A stretch of DNA of 43,139 nt, from the NCBI GenBank assembly GCA_964658455.1, contig CAZZZA010000012.1, positions 1 to 43,139 on the forward strand, written 5' to 3'. This DNA comes from Lichenicola sp964658455. GTDB taxonomy: Bacteria; Pseudomonadota; Alphaproteobacteria; Acetobacterales; Acetobacteraceae. A program made the translations under genes and the position numbers. This document shows, one piece after another, positions 34,091-41,875 of this stretch. Each line of letters begins with the position of its first letter. Within the stretch, counting starts at the first letter, position 1. The notes under the pieces were generated by a model. It saw only the letters and a program-made list of their open reading frames with translations, did not search any database and had not been told where the DNA came from.

Positions 34091-34561
34091 ATGACCGCAC
34101 CCGCGCTCGACGCCGCCGACCGCCGGATTCTCGCGGCGTTGCGCGCCGACGGGCGCCTGAGCAACGCCAGGCTGGCGGAGCTGGTCGGGCTGTCGCCGAC
34201 CCCGGTCTGGAACCGGGTGCGCCGGCTCGAGGAGCAGCGGGTGATCACCCGCTACACCGCCGAGATCGACCAGAAGGCGCTCGGCCTGGCCGATACCGTG
34301 TTCATCGAGATCACCCTGGACCGCCACGATCTGGGCGTGGTGCGCGAGTTCGGCGAGAAGCTGGCGCGCATGAAGGACGTGCTGGAAGTGTTCATGGTCA
34401 GCGGCGACTATGACTACCTGGCCAGGGTCGCGGTCGACGGCACCGCCGGCTACGAGGTGTTCCTGCGCGAGAGCCTCTATCGGCTGCCAGGCGTGCGGAA
34501 CTGCCGCTCGGTGTTCACGCTGCGCACGCTCAAGCATGAAAGCTCGCCCGATCCGTCCTGA
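34091..34561 (+). CDS. Lrp/AsnC family transcriptional regulator
   Basis: A 156-residue regulator. An N-terminal winged helix-turn-helix (about 5-55) reads LDAADRRILAALRADGRLSN, then LAELVGLSPTPVWNRVRRLEE and GVITRY-type RVITRYTAEID. The RAM ligand-binding/oligomerisation domain (about 65-145) has FIEITLDRHD, MVSGDYDYLARVAV and LYRLPGVRNCRSVFTLRTLK. These proteins sense amino acids as octamers. ATG 34091 follows AGACCC with only a weak ribosome site. Divergent from the EamA exporter, it is the likely regulator of that gene, and possibly of itself. Confidence 0.95.
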   Translation: MTAPALDAADRRILAALRADGRLSNARLAELVGLSPTPVWNRVRRLEEQRVITRYTAEIDQKALGLADTVFIEITLDRHDLGVVREFGEKLARMKDVLEVFMVSGDYDYLARVAVDGTAGYEVFLRESLYRLPGVRNCRSVFTLRTLKHESSPDPS

Positions 34562-34640
34562 GGCCCATGCGGCATCCAAACGCCGCCGCCGCACGTTGCA
34601 GCGACAAGGCCCGCAAAGGGCGACTGCCAAGGAGGAAACC

Positions 34641-35684
34641 ATGAAGCTGTCCGGCATGGTGACGGCGCTGCTCGCCTGCGCCGCATCCGGCCTCGTCGCC
34701 GCGAGCGGGCCGGCCCGCGCCGCGGTGCCCGGCACCGGCAACCAGCCGACCGGCATCTACGCGCCGCTCGACCGTCCAGGGCCGGCGCTGAGCGTAGATC
34801 CCGCCGCACTGTCGGCGTCGCTGCAGTGCAGCGGCGATCCGTCGGTCGGGCCGCGCCCGGTGCTGCTGGTGCCCGGCACCACGCTGGAGCCGTCGGTCAA
34901 TTTCGCCTGGAACTACGAGCGCGGCTTCACCCGGACCGGGCGCGCCTGGTGCGCGGTCAGCCTGCCGCAGAACACGCTCGGCGACATCCAGATCGCCGGC
35001 CAGTACGTCACCAGCGCGATCAGGACCCTGAGCGCCCGCGCCGGACGCAGGATCGACCTGTTCGGCTACAGCCAGGGCGGCATGGTGCCGCGCTACGCGC
35101 TGCGCTTTTGGCCCGATACCCGCAGCGACGTGCTCAATTTCGTCGCCATCGATCCCTCCAACCACGGCACGCTCGATGCCAACCTGATCTGCAACCCGCT
35201 GCTCGGCTGCGCCGCCGCCATCTGGCAGCAGGCGCTCGGCTCGGCGTTCCTGGCCGCCACCAACAGCGGCGCCGAGACCTTCGCCGGCATCAACTACACG
35301 GTGATCTTCAGCAATACCGACGAGGTGGTGGTGCCGAACCTGACGCCGCTGTCGAGTTCGCGCATCACCACCGGCACCGGGCTGATCGAGACCGTGCCGG
35401 TGCAGAGCCTGTGCCCGCTCGACGTGTCCGACCACCTGCTGATGGGCACCGTCGATCCGGTGGCCTACGCGCTGACCCAGGATGCGTTCGCCCATGACGG
35501 TGTCGCCGACCCGGCGCGGATCCCGCGCAGCGTCTGCCAGCAGGTCCTGGCGCCGGAGGTCGATCCGGTCGCGTTCCCGGCCAATTTCCTGACCCTGGCC
35601 GCCTATCTGGGCAGCGCGCTGTTGAGCGCGCCGTTCGTGCCGCAGGAACCGGCGCTGGCCGCCTACAGCTACGACGGCGGCTAG
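34641..35684 (+). CDS. Secreted lipase resembling fungal lipase B (CALB)
   Basis: A 347-residue exported α/β hydrolase. A Sec signal peptide (LSGMVTALLACAASGLVAASG) ends near A27. The catalytic triad reads S144 in FGYSQGGMVPRYAL, D227 in SNTDEVVVPNL and H265 in DVSDHLL. Around these, FWPDTRSDVLNFVAIDPSNHGT, IWQQALGSAF and VPVQSLCPLDVSDH follow, in order and spacing, the sequence of Candida (Pseudozyma) antarctica lipase B as I remember it (WSQGG, VWQQTTGSAL, TDEIVQPQ, IDH). The PGTTLEPSVNF stretch (78-88) sits where CALB has its oxyanion-hole loop. AAGGAGG lies 6 bases before ATG 34641. It would hydrolyse lipid esters outside the cytoplasm. It converges on the RidA-like gene, with the stops overlapping in CTAG. 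Confidence 0.88.
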   Translation: MKLSGMVTALLACAASGLVAASGPARAAVPGTGNQPTGIYAPLDRPGPALSVDPAALSASLQCSGDPSVGPRPVLLVPGTTLEPSVNFAWNYERGFTRTGRAWCAVSLPQNTLGDIQIAGQYVTSAIRTLSARAGRRIDLFGYSQGGMVPRYALRFWPDTRSDVLNFVAIDPSNHGTLDANLICNPLLGCAAAIWQQALGSAFLAATNSGAETFAGINYTVIFSNTDEVVVPNLTPLSSSRITTGTGLIETVPVQSLCPLDVSDHLLMGTVDPVAYALTQDAFAHDGVADPARIPRSVCQQVLAPEVDPVAFPANFLTLAAYLGSALLSAPFVPQEPALAAYSYDGG

Positions 35685-36031
35685 CGGAGCGCCGCGATCC
35701 CGGTGATCTCGACCCGCCAGGACGGGTCGGCCAGCCCGGCCTGGATCGTCATCCGCGCCGGCTTGTGCGCCACATCCAGCCAGGCATCCCACGCCCGGTT
35801 CATGGCGGCGAAGTCGGCGAGGTCGGCCAGCACCACCTGCATCGACAGCAGCCGGGTCTTGTCGGTGCCGGCCTCGGTGAGCAGCGCGTCGATCTGACGC
35901 AGGATGTCGGCGGTCTGGCCGGCGGCGTCGGCGTCGGGGTCGTCCGCCACCTGGCCGGCCAGATAGACCAGCCCGCCATGCACCACCGCGCCCGACAGCC
36001 GCGCCTCCTGTTGTAGCCTGACGATCGTCAT
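35681..36031 (-). CDS. RidA family protein
   Basis: A 116-residue YjgF/YER057c/UK114-type protein. It has the family layout: VHGGLVYLAGQVADD early on, QTADILRQIDALLTEAGTDK in the middle, and PARMTIQAGLADPSWRVEITGIAAL at the end (in parts: PARMTIQAGLADPS, WRVEITGIA). The arginine that hydrolyses imines in RidA corresponds to R93 in PARMTI. Family members deaminate reactive enamine/imine intermediates; many paralogues have unknown substrates. ATG 36031 overlaps the ABC-ATPase stop by 4 bases, so it is the last gene of the peptide transporter operon, where it may handle a product of the imported substrate (inference). Confidence 0.92.
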   Translation of the reverse strand: MTIVRLQQEARLSGAVVHGGLVYLAGQVADDPDADAAGQTADILRQIDALLTEAGTDKTRLLSMQVVLADLADFAAMNRAWDAWLDVAHKPARMTIQAGLADPSWRVEITGIAALR

Positions 36032-37809
36032 GGGCGGGCGATCCTGGGCGCGGTGTCGATCAGCGCCGCCGCGTAGGGATGGCCCGGCTGCTCGATCAGC
36101 CGCATCGTCTCTTCCATCGCCACGATCTCCCCCTGCCTGAGCACCGCGATCCGGTCGGCCAGCCAGCCCACCGCGGCGATGTCGTGGCTGATGAACACGT
36201 AGGCCAGCCGCTCGCTGCGCGCGAGGTCGCGCAGCAGCGTCAGCAGCATCGCCTGGGTCGAGACGTCGAGCGCCGAGGTCGGCTCGTCGAGCACGATGAT
36301 GTCCGGCCGGCTCGCCAGCGCCCGCGCCACCGCCACGCGCTGCGCCTGGCCGCCGGAGATCTGCCCGGGGGACCGCTCCGCCAGCGACGGGTCCAGCCCG
36401 ACCTTGGCCAGCAGCGACGCCACCTCCCGCGCCAGGCGCGCCGCGTCGCGGATGCCGATCAGGCGCAGCGGCTCCGACAGCGCCTCGCACACCCGCAGGC
36501 GCGGGTTGAGCGATTCGCGCGGGTCCTGGAACACCGGCTGGATGCGCCGCCTGGCACGACGCAGCTGCTCGCGCGGCAGCGTGGCCAGCGCCTGCCCGTC
36601 GAGCAGGATGCGGCCCTCGTACGGCAGCATCTGCAGGATCGCCCGCCCCAGCGTCGACTTGCCAGATCCGCTCTCGCCGACGATGCCCAGGCACTCGCCG
36701 CGCCGCAGCGTCAGCGACACCCCGGACAGCGACGGCGCCGCGGCGCCATAGCGTACCGTCACCCGCTCCAGCGTCAGCAGCGGGGCGGCGCCGCCGGCCG
36801 CGAACGCCGGCGCCGCATGCCCGGCCGCCAGGGCCGGTGCGGGTTGCGGATACAGGCACGCCGCCGCCTCGTCGCGGTCGCCGATCGGCGGCGGGTAGGC
36901 CGCCTCGCACAGCGCCCTGGCATGGGCGCAACGCGGCGCGAACCGGCAGCCGGGCGGCCGCCGCGCCGGGTCCGGCAACCGCCCCGGGATGCCGTGCAGC
37001 GACGCCTGGCCGAGCCGCGGCACCGCGCCCAGCAGCGCCTGGCTGTAGGGATGCCGGGGCGCGGCGAAGAAGCGGCGCGCCTGGCCCCATTCCACCGGCC
37101 GCCCGGCATAGAGCACCGTCAGCCGGTCGGCATGCTCGGCGACGATCGACAGATCGTGGGTGATGAACAGCACCCCGAGCCCGTGCGCGCGCTGCAGCCC
37201 GGCGAGCAGCGAGAGGATCTGCCGCGCCACCAGCGGATCGAGCCCGGTGGTCGGCTCGTCGGCGATCAGCAGCTTCGGATCGCACGCCAGCGCCGCCGCG
37301 ATCATCACCCGCTGGCGCTGCCCGCCGGAGAACTGGTGCGGATAGTCGTCGAGCCGCCGGGCGGGATCGGGGATGCCCACCTCGCCCAGCAGCTCGATCG
37401 CCCGCGCCCGCGCCCGGGCCGCGCTGCCGCCGGCATGCAGCCGGTGCCCGTCGGCGACCTGCGCGCCGATGGTGCGGGTCGGGTTCAGCGCCGAGAGCGG
37501 GTTCTGGAACACCATGCCGATCCGGCCGCGTAGGGCGCGCATCCGCCGCTCGTCCTGCGCCAGCAGGTCGATGCCGTCGAACCGCACCACCCCCTCGGTG
37601 ACGCCGCCCGGCGGCAGCAGCCGCATCGCCGCCAGCGCCGCGATCGTCTTGCCCGAACCGCTCTCGCCGACCAGGGCGTTCATCTCGCCCGGCAGTACCG
37701 TCAGGTCGAGCTGTTCCAGCACCGCTACCGGCTCGCCCGGCCCGCGGCCGGCGTCATGCGACGGCAAGCTGACGCCGAGCCGCTCCAGCGACAGGACCGG
37801 CGCGCTCAT
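36028..37809 (-). CDS. Fused dual ATPase of peptide/nickel ABC importer (DppD-DppF type)
   Basis: A 593-residue protein with two complete ABC domains in one chain. The first (about 1-300) has Walker A GESGSGKT at 48-55, signature FSGGQRQRVMIA and Walker B LLIADEPTTGLD, and ends with the oligopeptide-family tail PPGCRFAPRCAHA. A short Ala/Pro linker (about 325-345) joins the second, with Walker A GESGSGKST, signature ISGGQAQRVAVA and IIVLDEPTSALD. The single-chain arrangement equals the separate DppD and DppF subunits. ATG 37809 overlaps the upstream permease stop by 4 bases and its own stop overlaps ridA. It powers uptake through the two permeases encoded upstream. Confidence 0.94.
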   Translation of the reverse strand: MSAPVLSLERLGVSLPSHDAGRGPGEPVAVLEQLDLTVLPGEMNALVGESGSGKTIAALAAMRLLPPGGVTEGVVRFDGIDLLAQDERRMRALRGRIGMVFQNPLSALNPTRTIGAQVADGHRLHAGGSAARARARAIELLGEVGIPDPARRLDDYPHQFSGGQRQRVMIAAALACDPKLLIADEPTTGLDPLVARQILSLLAGLQRAHGLGVLFITHDLSIVAEHADRLTVLYAGRPVEWGQARRFFAAPRHPYSQALLGAVPRLGQASLHGIPGRLPDPARRPPGCRFAPRCAHARALCEAAYPPPIGDRDEAAACLYPQPAPALAAGHAAPAFAAGGAAPLLTLERVTVRYGAAAPSLSGVSLTLRRGECLGIVGESGSGKSTLGRAILQMLPYEGRILLDGQALATLPREQLRRARRRIQPVFQDPRESLNPRLRVCEALSEPLRLIGIRDAARLAREVASLLAKVGLDPSLAERSPGQISGGQAQRVAVARALASRPDIIVLDEPTSALDVSTQAMLLTLLRDLARSERLAYVFISHDIAAVGWLADRIAVLRQGEIVAMEETMRLIEQPGHPYAAALIDTAPRIARP

Positions 37810-38651
37810 CGCCCGCCCTGCCGGTCCAGCAGCCCCTGTCCGATCAGCGACGCGGCGAGCAGACTGGCGAAGATCAGCAACCCAGGCGGCAGGATCAGCC
37901 ACCATGGATCGAGCGCCACCAGCTGCAGGGCGCTCTCCAGCAGGCCGCCCCAGCTGGTCTGCGGCGGCTGCACGCCGAGTCCCAGGAACGACAGCGCCGA
38001 CAGCACCAGCACCATGTCGCCGACCAGGAAGGTGAAGTTCACCGCCAGCACCGGCGCCATCACCCGCAGCAGATGCGTGGTGGCGATGTGCAGCAGGCCG
38101 CCGCCCATCTGCCGCGCGGCGGCGACGAAATCGCGCTCGCGGATCGCGCGGGTCTCGTTGCGCACCAGCCGGGCCAGCGGCGGCCAGGAGATCAGCCCGA
38201 GCAGCAGGATCAGCGAGGGTGTCGACAGCCGCAGGATGGCGGCGAAGAAGATCAGCACCACCAGCCCAGGCAGCGCCAGCACCGCGTCGAGCAGGCGCAT
38301 CAGCGTCGCATCCAGCCAGGACGGCGCCAGGCCGGAGCAGAGCCCGTAGAGCAGGCCGGCCAGGAAGGTGATGACCGCGCCCGGGATCGCCACCGACAGC
38401 GTCGCCTGTCCGGCATCGAGCACCCGCGCCAGCCCGTCGCGGCCGATCTCGTCGGTGCCGAGCGGCGACCGCCAGCTCGGCGGCGCCAGCGGCGATGACG
38501 GATCGAGCGCGTAGGGATCGACGGTCCAGAGCAGCGGCAGCAGGAAGCACAGCGCCAGGATCGCCGCGCCCAGCACGATGCCCGCCAGCAGCGCCGCGTT
38601 AGCCGGCAGCGGCAGGCGAACGCGCCGCAGCCGGACGCGGGCCTCAAGCAT
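37806..38651 (-). CDS. Peptide/nickel ABC transporter permease (DppC type)
   Basis: A 281-residue inner-membrane permease. It has the DppC N-terminal extension with a first helix (AALLAGIVLGAAILALCFLL), then PLGTDEIGRDGLARVL, a hallmark of this subfamily, and the EAA-loop region RNETRAIRERDFVAAARQMGGG followed by ALSFLGLGVQPPQTSWGGLL at the C-terminal end. About six membrane helices are visible. ATG 38651 overlaps dppB by 8 bases; the stop overlaps the ATPase start by 4. Forms the channel with DppB. Confidence 0.94.
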   Translation of the reverse strand: MLEARVRLRRVRLPLPANAALLAGIVLGAAILALCFLLPLLWTVDPYALDPSSPLAPPSWRSPLGTDEIGRDGLARVLDAGQATLSVAIPGAVITFLAGLLYGLCSGLAPSWLDATLMRLLDAVLALPGLVVLIFFAAILRLSTPSLILLLGLISWPPLARLVRNETRAIRERDFVAAARQMGGGLLHIATTHLLRVMAPVLAVNFTFLVGDMVLVLSALSFLGLGVQPPQTSWGGLLESALQLVALDPWWLILPPGLLIFASLLAASLIGQGLLDRQGGR

Positions 38652-39597
38652 AGCTCACCCTGGGGTCGAGCAGGCCGTTGACGAGGTCGGCGAGCAGGTT
38701 GCCCAGCACCGTCAGGACGCCGATCACCAGCACGATGCCGATCAGCACCGGATAATCCTGGCCGATCGCCGACTGCCAGAGCAGCCAGCCCAGACCTGGA
38801 TAGGAGAACACCGTCTCGGTGACGATGCCGCCGGCGAAGATGCTCGGCAGCGACAGGCCGAGGATCGTCACCAGCGGCCGCAGCGCGTTGCGCAGCACCT
38901 CGCGGAACAGGACGCGCAGCGTCGAGGCGCCGCGTGCCCGCGCCGAGCGCACATAGTCGCTGGCCAGCTCCTGGCGCACCGACTGCGCGAAGTAGCGCGA
39001 CAGCACCGGCACCGTCACCAGAGTCAGCGTCGTCGCCGGCAGCGCCAGATGCGACAGGGTGGCAAAGAGCGTCTGGTGGACGAGGCGGAGATCCTCGAGC
39101 CCGCCGGCCGGCGCCAGGCCGAGCCCCATCGAGACCCACAGGATCAGCAGCGTGCCGATGAAGAAGGACGGCAGCGCATACAGGCCGAGTTCGATGGCGC
39201 CGATCAGGCGTCCGGCCCGCCGCGCGTGATACACGCCATGGAGCATGCCGAGCCCGAGTGCGATCGCCAGGCTCGCGGCGAGCGACACCAGCTGCAGCAG
39301 CAGCGTGTTCAGCTCGTACTCGATCAGCAACCGGCCGACCGGCTGATTCGACAGGTAGGAACTGCCGAGACGAAGATGCGCCAGTTCCCGTAGCCAGCGC
39401 AGATATTGTCGCCACAGCGGCAGGTCCAGGCCGAATTCATGATTGATCGCGGCCACGGCTTCGGGTTTGGCGGTCGGCCCCAGGATCGAATAGGCCGGTC
39501 CGCCAGGTGTCAGGTGGCTGAGCACGAAGGTGATCGCCGTCAATAGCAGCAGCGACAACGCGGCGGCGGCAAGGCGTCGCCTAACCAGACGGAGCAT
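38644..39597 (-). CDS. Peptide/nickel ABC transporter permease (DppB type)
   Basis: A 317-residue inner-membrane permease of the DppB/OppB type. The N-terminus has the family opening LVRRRLAAAALSLLLLTAI then FVLSHLTPGGPA, and INHEFGLDLPLWRQYLRWL. Around 200-240 it has VRQELASDYVRSARARGAS (the EAA loop that contacts the ATPase) and VLFREVLRNALRP, then GIVTETVFSYPGLGWLL. About six helices. ATG 39597 lies inside the end of the binding-protein gene (17-base overlap). The order binding protein, B, C, D-F is the standard dpp/opp order. Confidence 0.94.
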   Translation of the reverse strand: MLRLVRRRLAAAALSLLLLTAITFVLSHLTPGGPAYSILGPTAKPEAVAAINHEFGLDLPLWRQYLRWLRELAHLRLGSSYLSNQPVGRLLIEYELNTLLLQLVSLAASLAIALGLGMLHGVYHARRAGRLIGAIELGLYALPSFFIGTLLILWVSMGLGLAPAGGLEDLRLVHQTLFATLSHLALPATTLTLVTVPVLSRYFAQSVRQELASDYVRSARARGASTLRVLFREVLRNALRPLVTILGLSLPSIFAGGIVTETVFSYPGLGWLLWQSAIGQDYPVLIGIVLVIGVLTVLGNLLADLVNGLLDPRVSYA

Positions 39598-41269
39598 GGT
39601 CGCCTCCTGCGGGAGAGGTCTTTCCCTCTTCGGCGGGGCAGGCCAACGGCGCCGACAGGGTCAGCAATTCCGCCGACCACAGGCCATTCGGCCCGAGGAA
39701 ATCCTCGACCCCGCCGATGCCGGGGCGCACCAGGATCTCCGGTGTCCCGGCAGGCAGGAACAGATGCGGCGCCTGTTCCGCGGCGTAATCCTGCACCGCG
39801 CGCAGCGGCGCGTCGCCGGATCCGAACATGACGTCGCGGGTCAGCCGGTCCATCCTCGGATCCAGGTAGTGGCCGTAATTCTCGCCACCGTCGGAGGCGA
39901 AGAAATCATGCACGTCCGGGTAGGTCGGGATCGACCAGTTCATCGTGACGAGTTGCCAGTCATGGCCGTTGCCCGCCAGCGTCGACAGCAGCTGGTTGAA
40001 GCCGACCAGGCGCAGCGCGACCGCGATGCCGATGCGCCGAAGATCGCGTTGGATGATCTGCGCCATCAGCACGCCATAGGTGCTCTCCGGCGCGGTCTGG
40101 ATCGTGAGCGCGAGCCGCTCGCCATCCTTGACCATGATGCCGTCGGCGCCCGGCTTCCAGCCATCGCGTTCCAGATCCGCCCTGGCCGCGTCGGGATCGA
40201 AGGAAAGATCGGGATAGCCCGCGCGCGCCAGCGGCGATTGCAGATCGCGCATCGCGTCCGGCACCGGACCATGGTCGATCGCGGCGCGGCCACGGAACAC
40301 CAGCGACACGATCTCGCGCTGGTCGATCGCCCGCGTGATCGCCCGCCTGACCGCGAGGTCGGCGAGATAGGGCGCCTCGCGCGAGCGGAAATTCACGTAG
40401 CCGTCGCCGTAGGTGAAATGCTGCGCCGGGCTGACGATCCGCAACCCCGGCAGCTTGCGGGCGAAATCGCTGAGCAGGAACGGGACGTTGGCCATGTCGA
40501 GCGTGCCGGCGCGAACCTCCTCGAGGGCGCTGTTGCCGGTCGGGAACGACACCACCAGGTGACGGATGTCCGGCCGGTGCCCGCCATAGAGCGGGTTGGC
40601 GTCGAGCACGAGATGGCGGCCGAACGCGAACTGCCGCAGCACGAACGGGCCGTCCGACACCCCGAACAGGCTCGGGTCGTTCTGCCGTCGGCGCAGCGCG
40701 ACCAGGTCCATGCCGCCGAACACGTGCCGGGGCAGGGGAAAGAACAGGTTGCCGAGCCCGGCGGAGACGAACCAGCGCGGATTGACCTTGGCGGTCATGT
40801 GCAGCGCCACCTGGTGCGGCGACACCGCGCGCCAAGAGTCGATCAGCGTCGGCATCCCGCCGGTGCCGTAATAGACGTAGCTGGGGCCGAGGGTGCGGAC
40901 GAGGTCGAGGGTGAACAGCACGTCGTCCGCGGTCACCGGCTGCCCGTCGGACCAGCGCCAGTCGTGCAGCGTGATCAGGAAGTTCCGCCCGTCATCGGGG
41001 GTCGTCACCGATTCCGCCAGGCCGCGCGTCGGGTCCGGCTCGCCATGCGCGTCGATCCAGACCAGTGGCCGATAGAGCAGGTCGATGACCTCATGCGCGT
41101 AGAGCCCGGTGGTCAGCATCGGGTTCAGCGAATTGATCCCGGTGGGGGCGCTGGCGCCGAGCCCGGTCGGAATGATCACCGTGCCGCAGGCGACGGGCGC
41201 GGCGGCAGCGCCACCGCCCAGCGCGGCGCTAAGAAGGAGGGCGGCGAGCGCCAGGCGTCGGGATAGCAC
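39581..41269 (-). CDS. Peptide/nickel-type ABC substrate-binding protein
   Basis: A 562-residue periplasmic binding protein of family 5 (SBP_bac_5). A signal peptide (LSRRLALAALLLSAALGGG, cleaved near residue 25) is followed by the family N-lobe with INSLNPMLTTGLYAHEVIDL, YRPLVWIDAHGEPDPTRGLA and the RNFLITLHDWRWSDGQPVTADDV hallmark (in parts: FLITLHDWRWSDGQPVTADD). Later, VRRAITRAIDQREIVSLV is also typical. No lipobox cysteine is seen, so it should be soluble in the periplasm. The start is GTG 41269, since no ATG exists before the mature region. The ligand cannot be told: peptides, opines or other compounds are possible. It lies 10 bases after the glycosylase-family gene. Confidence 0.92.
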   Translation of the reverse strand: MLSRRLALAALLLSAALGGGAAAAPVACGTVIIPTGLGASAPTGINSLNPMLTTGLYAHEVIDLLYRPLVWIDAHGEPDPTRGLAESVTTPDDGRNFLITLHDWRWSDGQPVTADDVLFTLDLVRTLGPSYVYYGTGGMPTLIDSWRAVSPHQVALHMTAKVNPRWFVSAGLGNLFFPLPRHVFGGMDLVALRRRQNDPSLFGVSDGPFVLRQFAFGRHLVLDANPLYGGHRPDIRHLVVSFPTGNSALEEVRAGTLDMANVPFLLSDFARKLPGLRIVSPAQHFTYGDGYVNFRSREAPYLADLAVRRAITRAIDQREIVSLVFRGRAAIDHGPVPDAMRDLQSPLARAGYPDLSFDPDAARADLERDGWKPGADGIMVKDGERLALTIQTAPESTYGVLMAQIIQRDLRRIGIAVALRLVGFNQLLSTLAGNGHDWQLVTMNWSIPTYPDVHDFFASDGGENYGHYLDPRMDRLTRDVMFGSGDAPLRAVQDYAAEQAPHLFLPAGTPEILVRPGIGGVEDFLGPNGLWSAELLTLSAPLACPAEEGKTSPAGGDHAPSG

Positions 41270-41278
41270 CCGTCCGCT

Positions 41279-41875
41279 CTAGCCCATGCCGAGCGCGCAT
41301 GCCACCTCCGCCTTCAGCGCGGGCAGCACCTCAGCCTGGAACCAGGGATTGCGCGCCTCCCAGACCCCGGTCCGCCAGGACGGGTGCGGAAGCGGGAACA
41401 TGCCCGGCAGGTGGCGCCTAAAATCGCGCACCCGTTCGGTCATCGCACCCGGCCCCAGCACGTGGCGCTGCGCATAGCCGCCAATCAGCAGCGTCAGCCT
41501 GAGCCCGGTCAGGTGCGACAGCACCCGGTCGCGCCAGAGCGGCGCGCATTCCGGGCGCGGCGGACAGTCGCCGCCATTGGGCAGCCGCCCCGGATAGCAC
41601 AGCCCCATCGGCAGGATCGCCACCCGTGCCGTGTCGTAGAACACCGACTTGTCCAGCCCGAGCCAGTCGCGCAGCCGGTCGCCGGACGCGTCCCAGAACG
41701 AGATCCCCTTCTCGTGTACCTTGGTGCCGGGGGCCTGGCTGGCGATCAGCAGCCGCGCCGTGGTCGAGACGTGCAGGATCGGCCGCGGCCCCAGCGGCAA
41801 GTGCGCCGCGCAGACCGTGCAGGCCCTGACCTCCGCCACCAGCCGGTCCAGCCGCCGCTGCGCCGGATCGCTCAT
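41279..41875 (-). CDS. Uracil-DNA glycosylase family protein
   Basis: A 198-residue protein of the uracil-DNA glycosylase superfamily. It starts with an ACTVCAAHLPLGPRPIL segment, then IASQAPGTKVHEKGISFWD, the equivalent of the G-x-APG motif that positions the catalytic water. ILPMGLCYPG and the C-terminal FPLPHPSWRTGVW, where a PHPS-type motif binds the minor groove, follow. Only two cysteines lie close together (CTVC), so the iron-sulfur site of family 4/5 enzymes is not clearly complete. Base-excision activity is likely but the substrate class is not certain. ATG 41875 overlaps the sirtuin stop by 4 bases, and the ABC-transporter genes follow 10 bases downstream. Confidence 0.85.
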   Translation of the reverse strand: MSDPAQRRLDRLVAEVRACTVCAAHLPLGPRPILHVSTTARLLIASQAPGTKVHEKGISFWDASGDRLRDWLGLDKSVFYDTARVAILPMGLCYPGRLPNGGDCPPRPECAPLWRDRVLSHLTGLRLTLLIGGYAQRHVLGPGAMTERVRDFRRHLPGMFPLPHPSWRTGVWEARNPWFQAEVLPALKAEVACALGMG

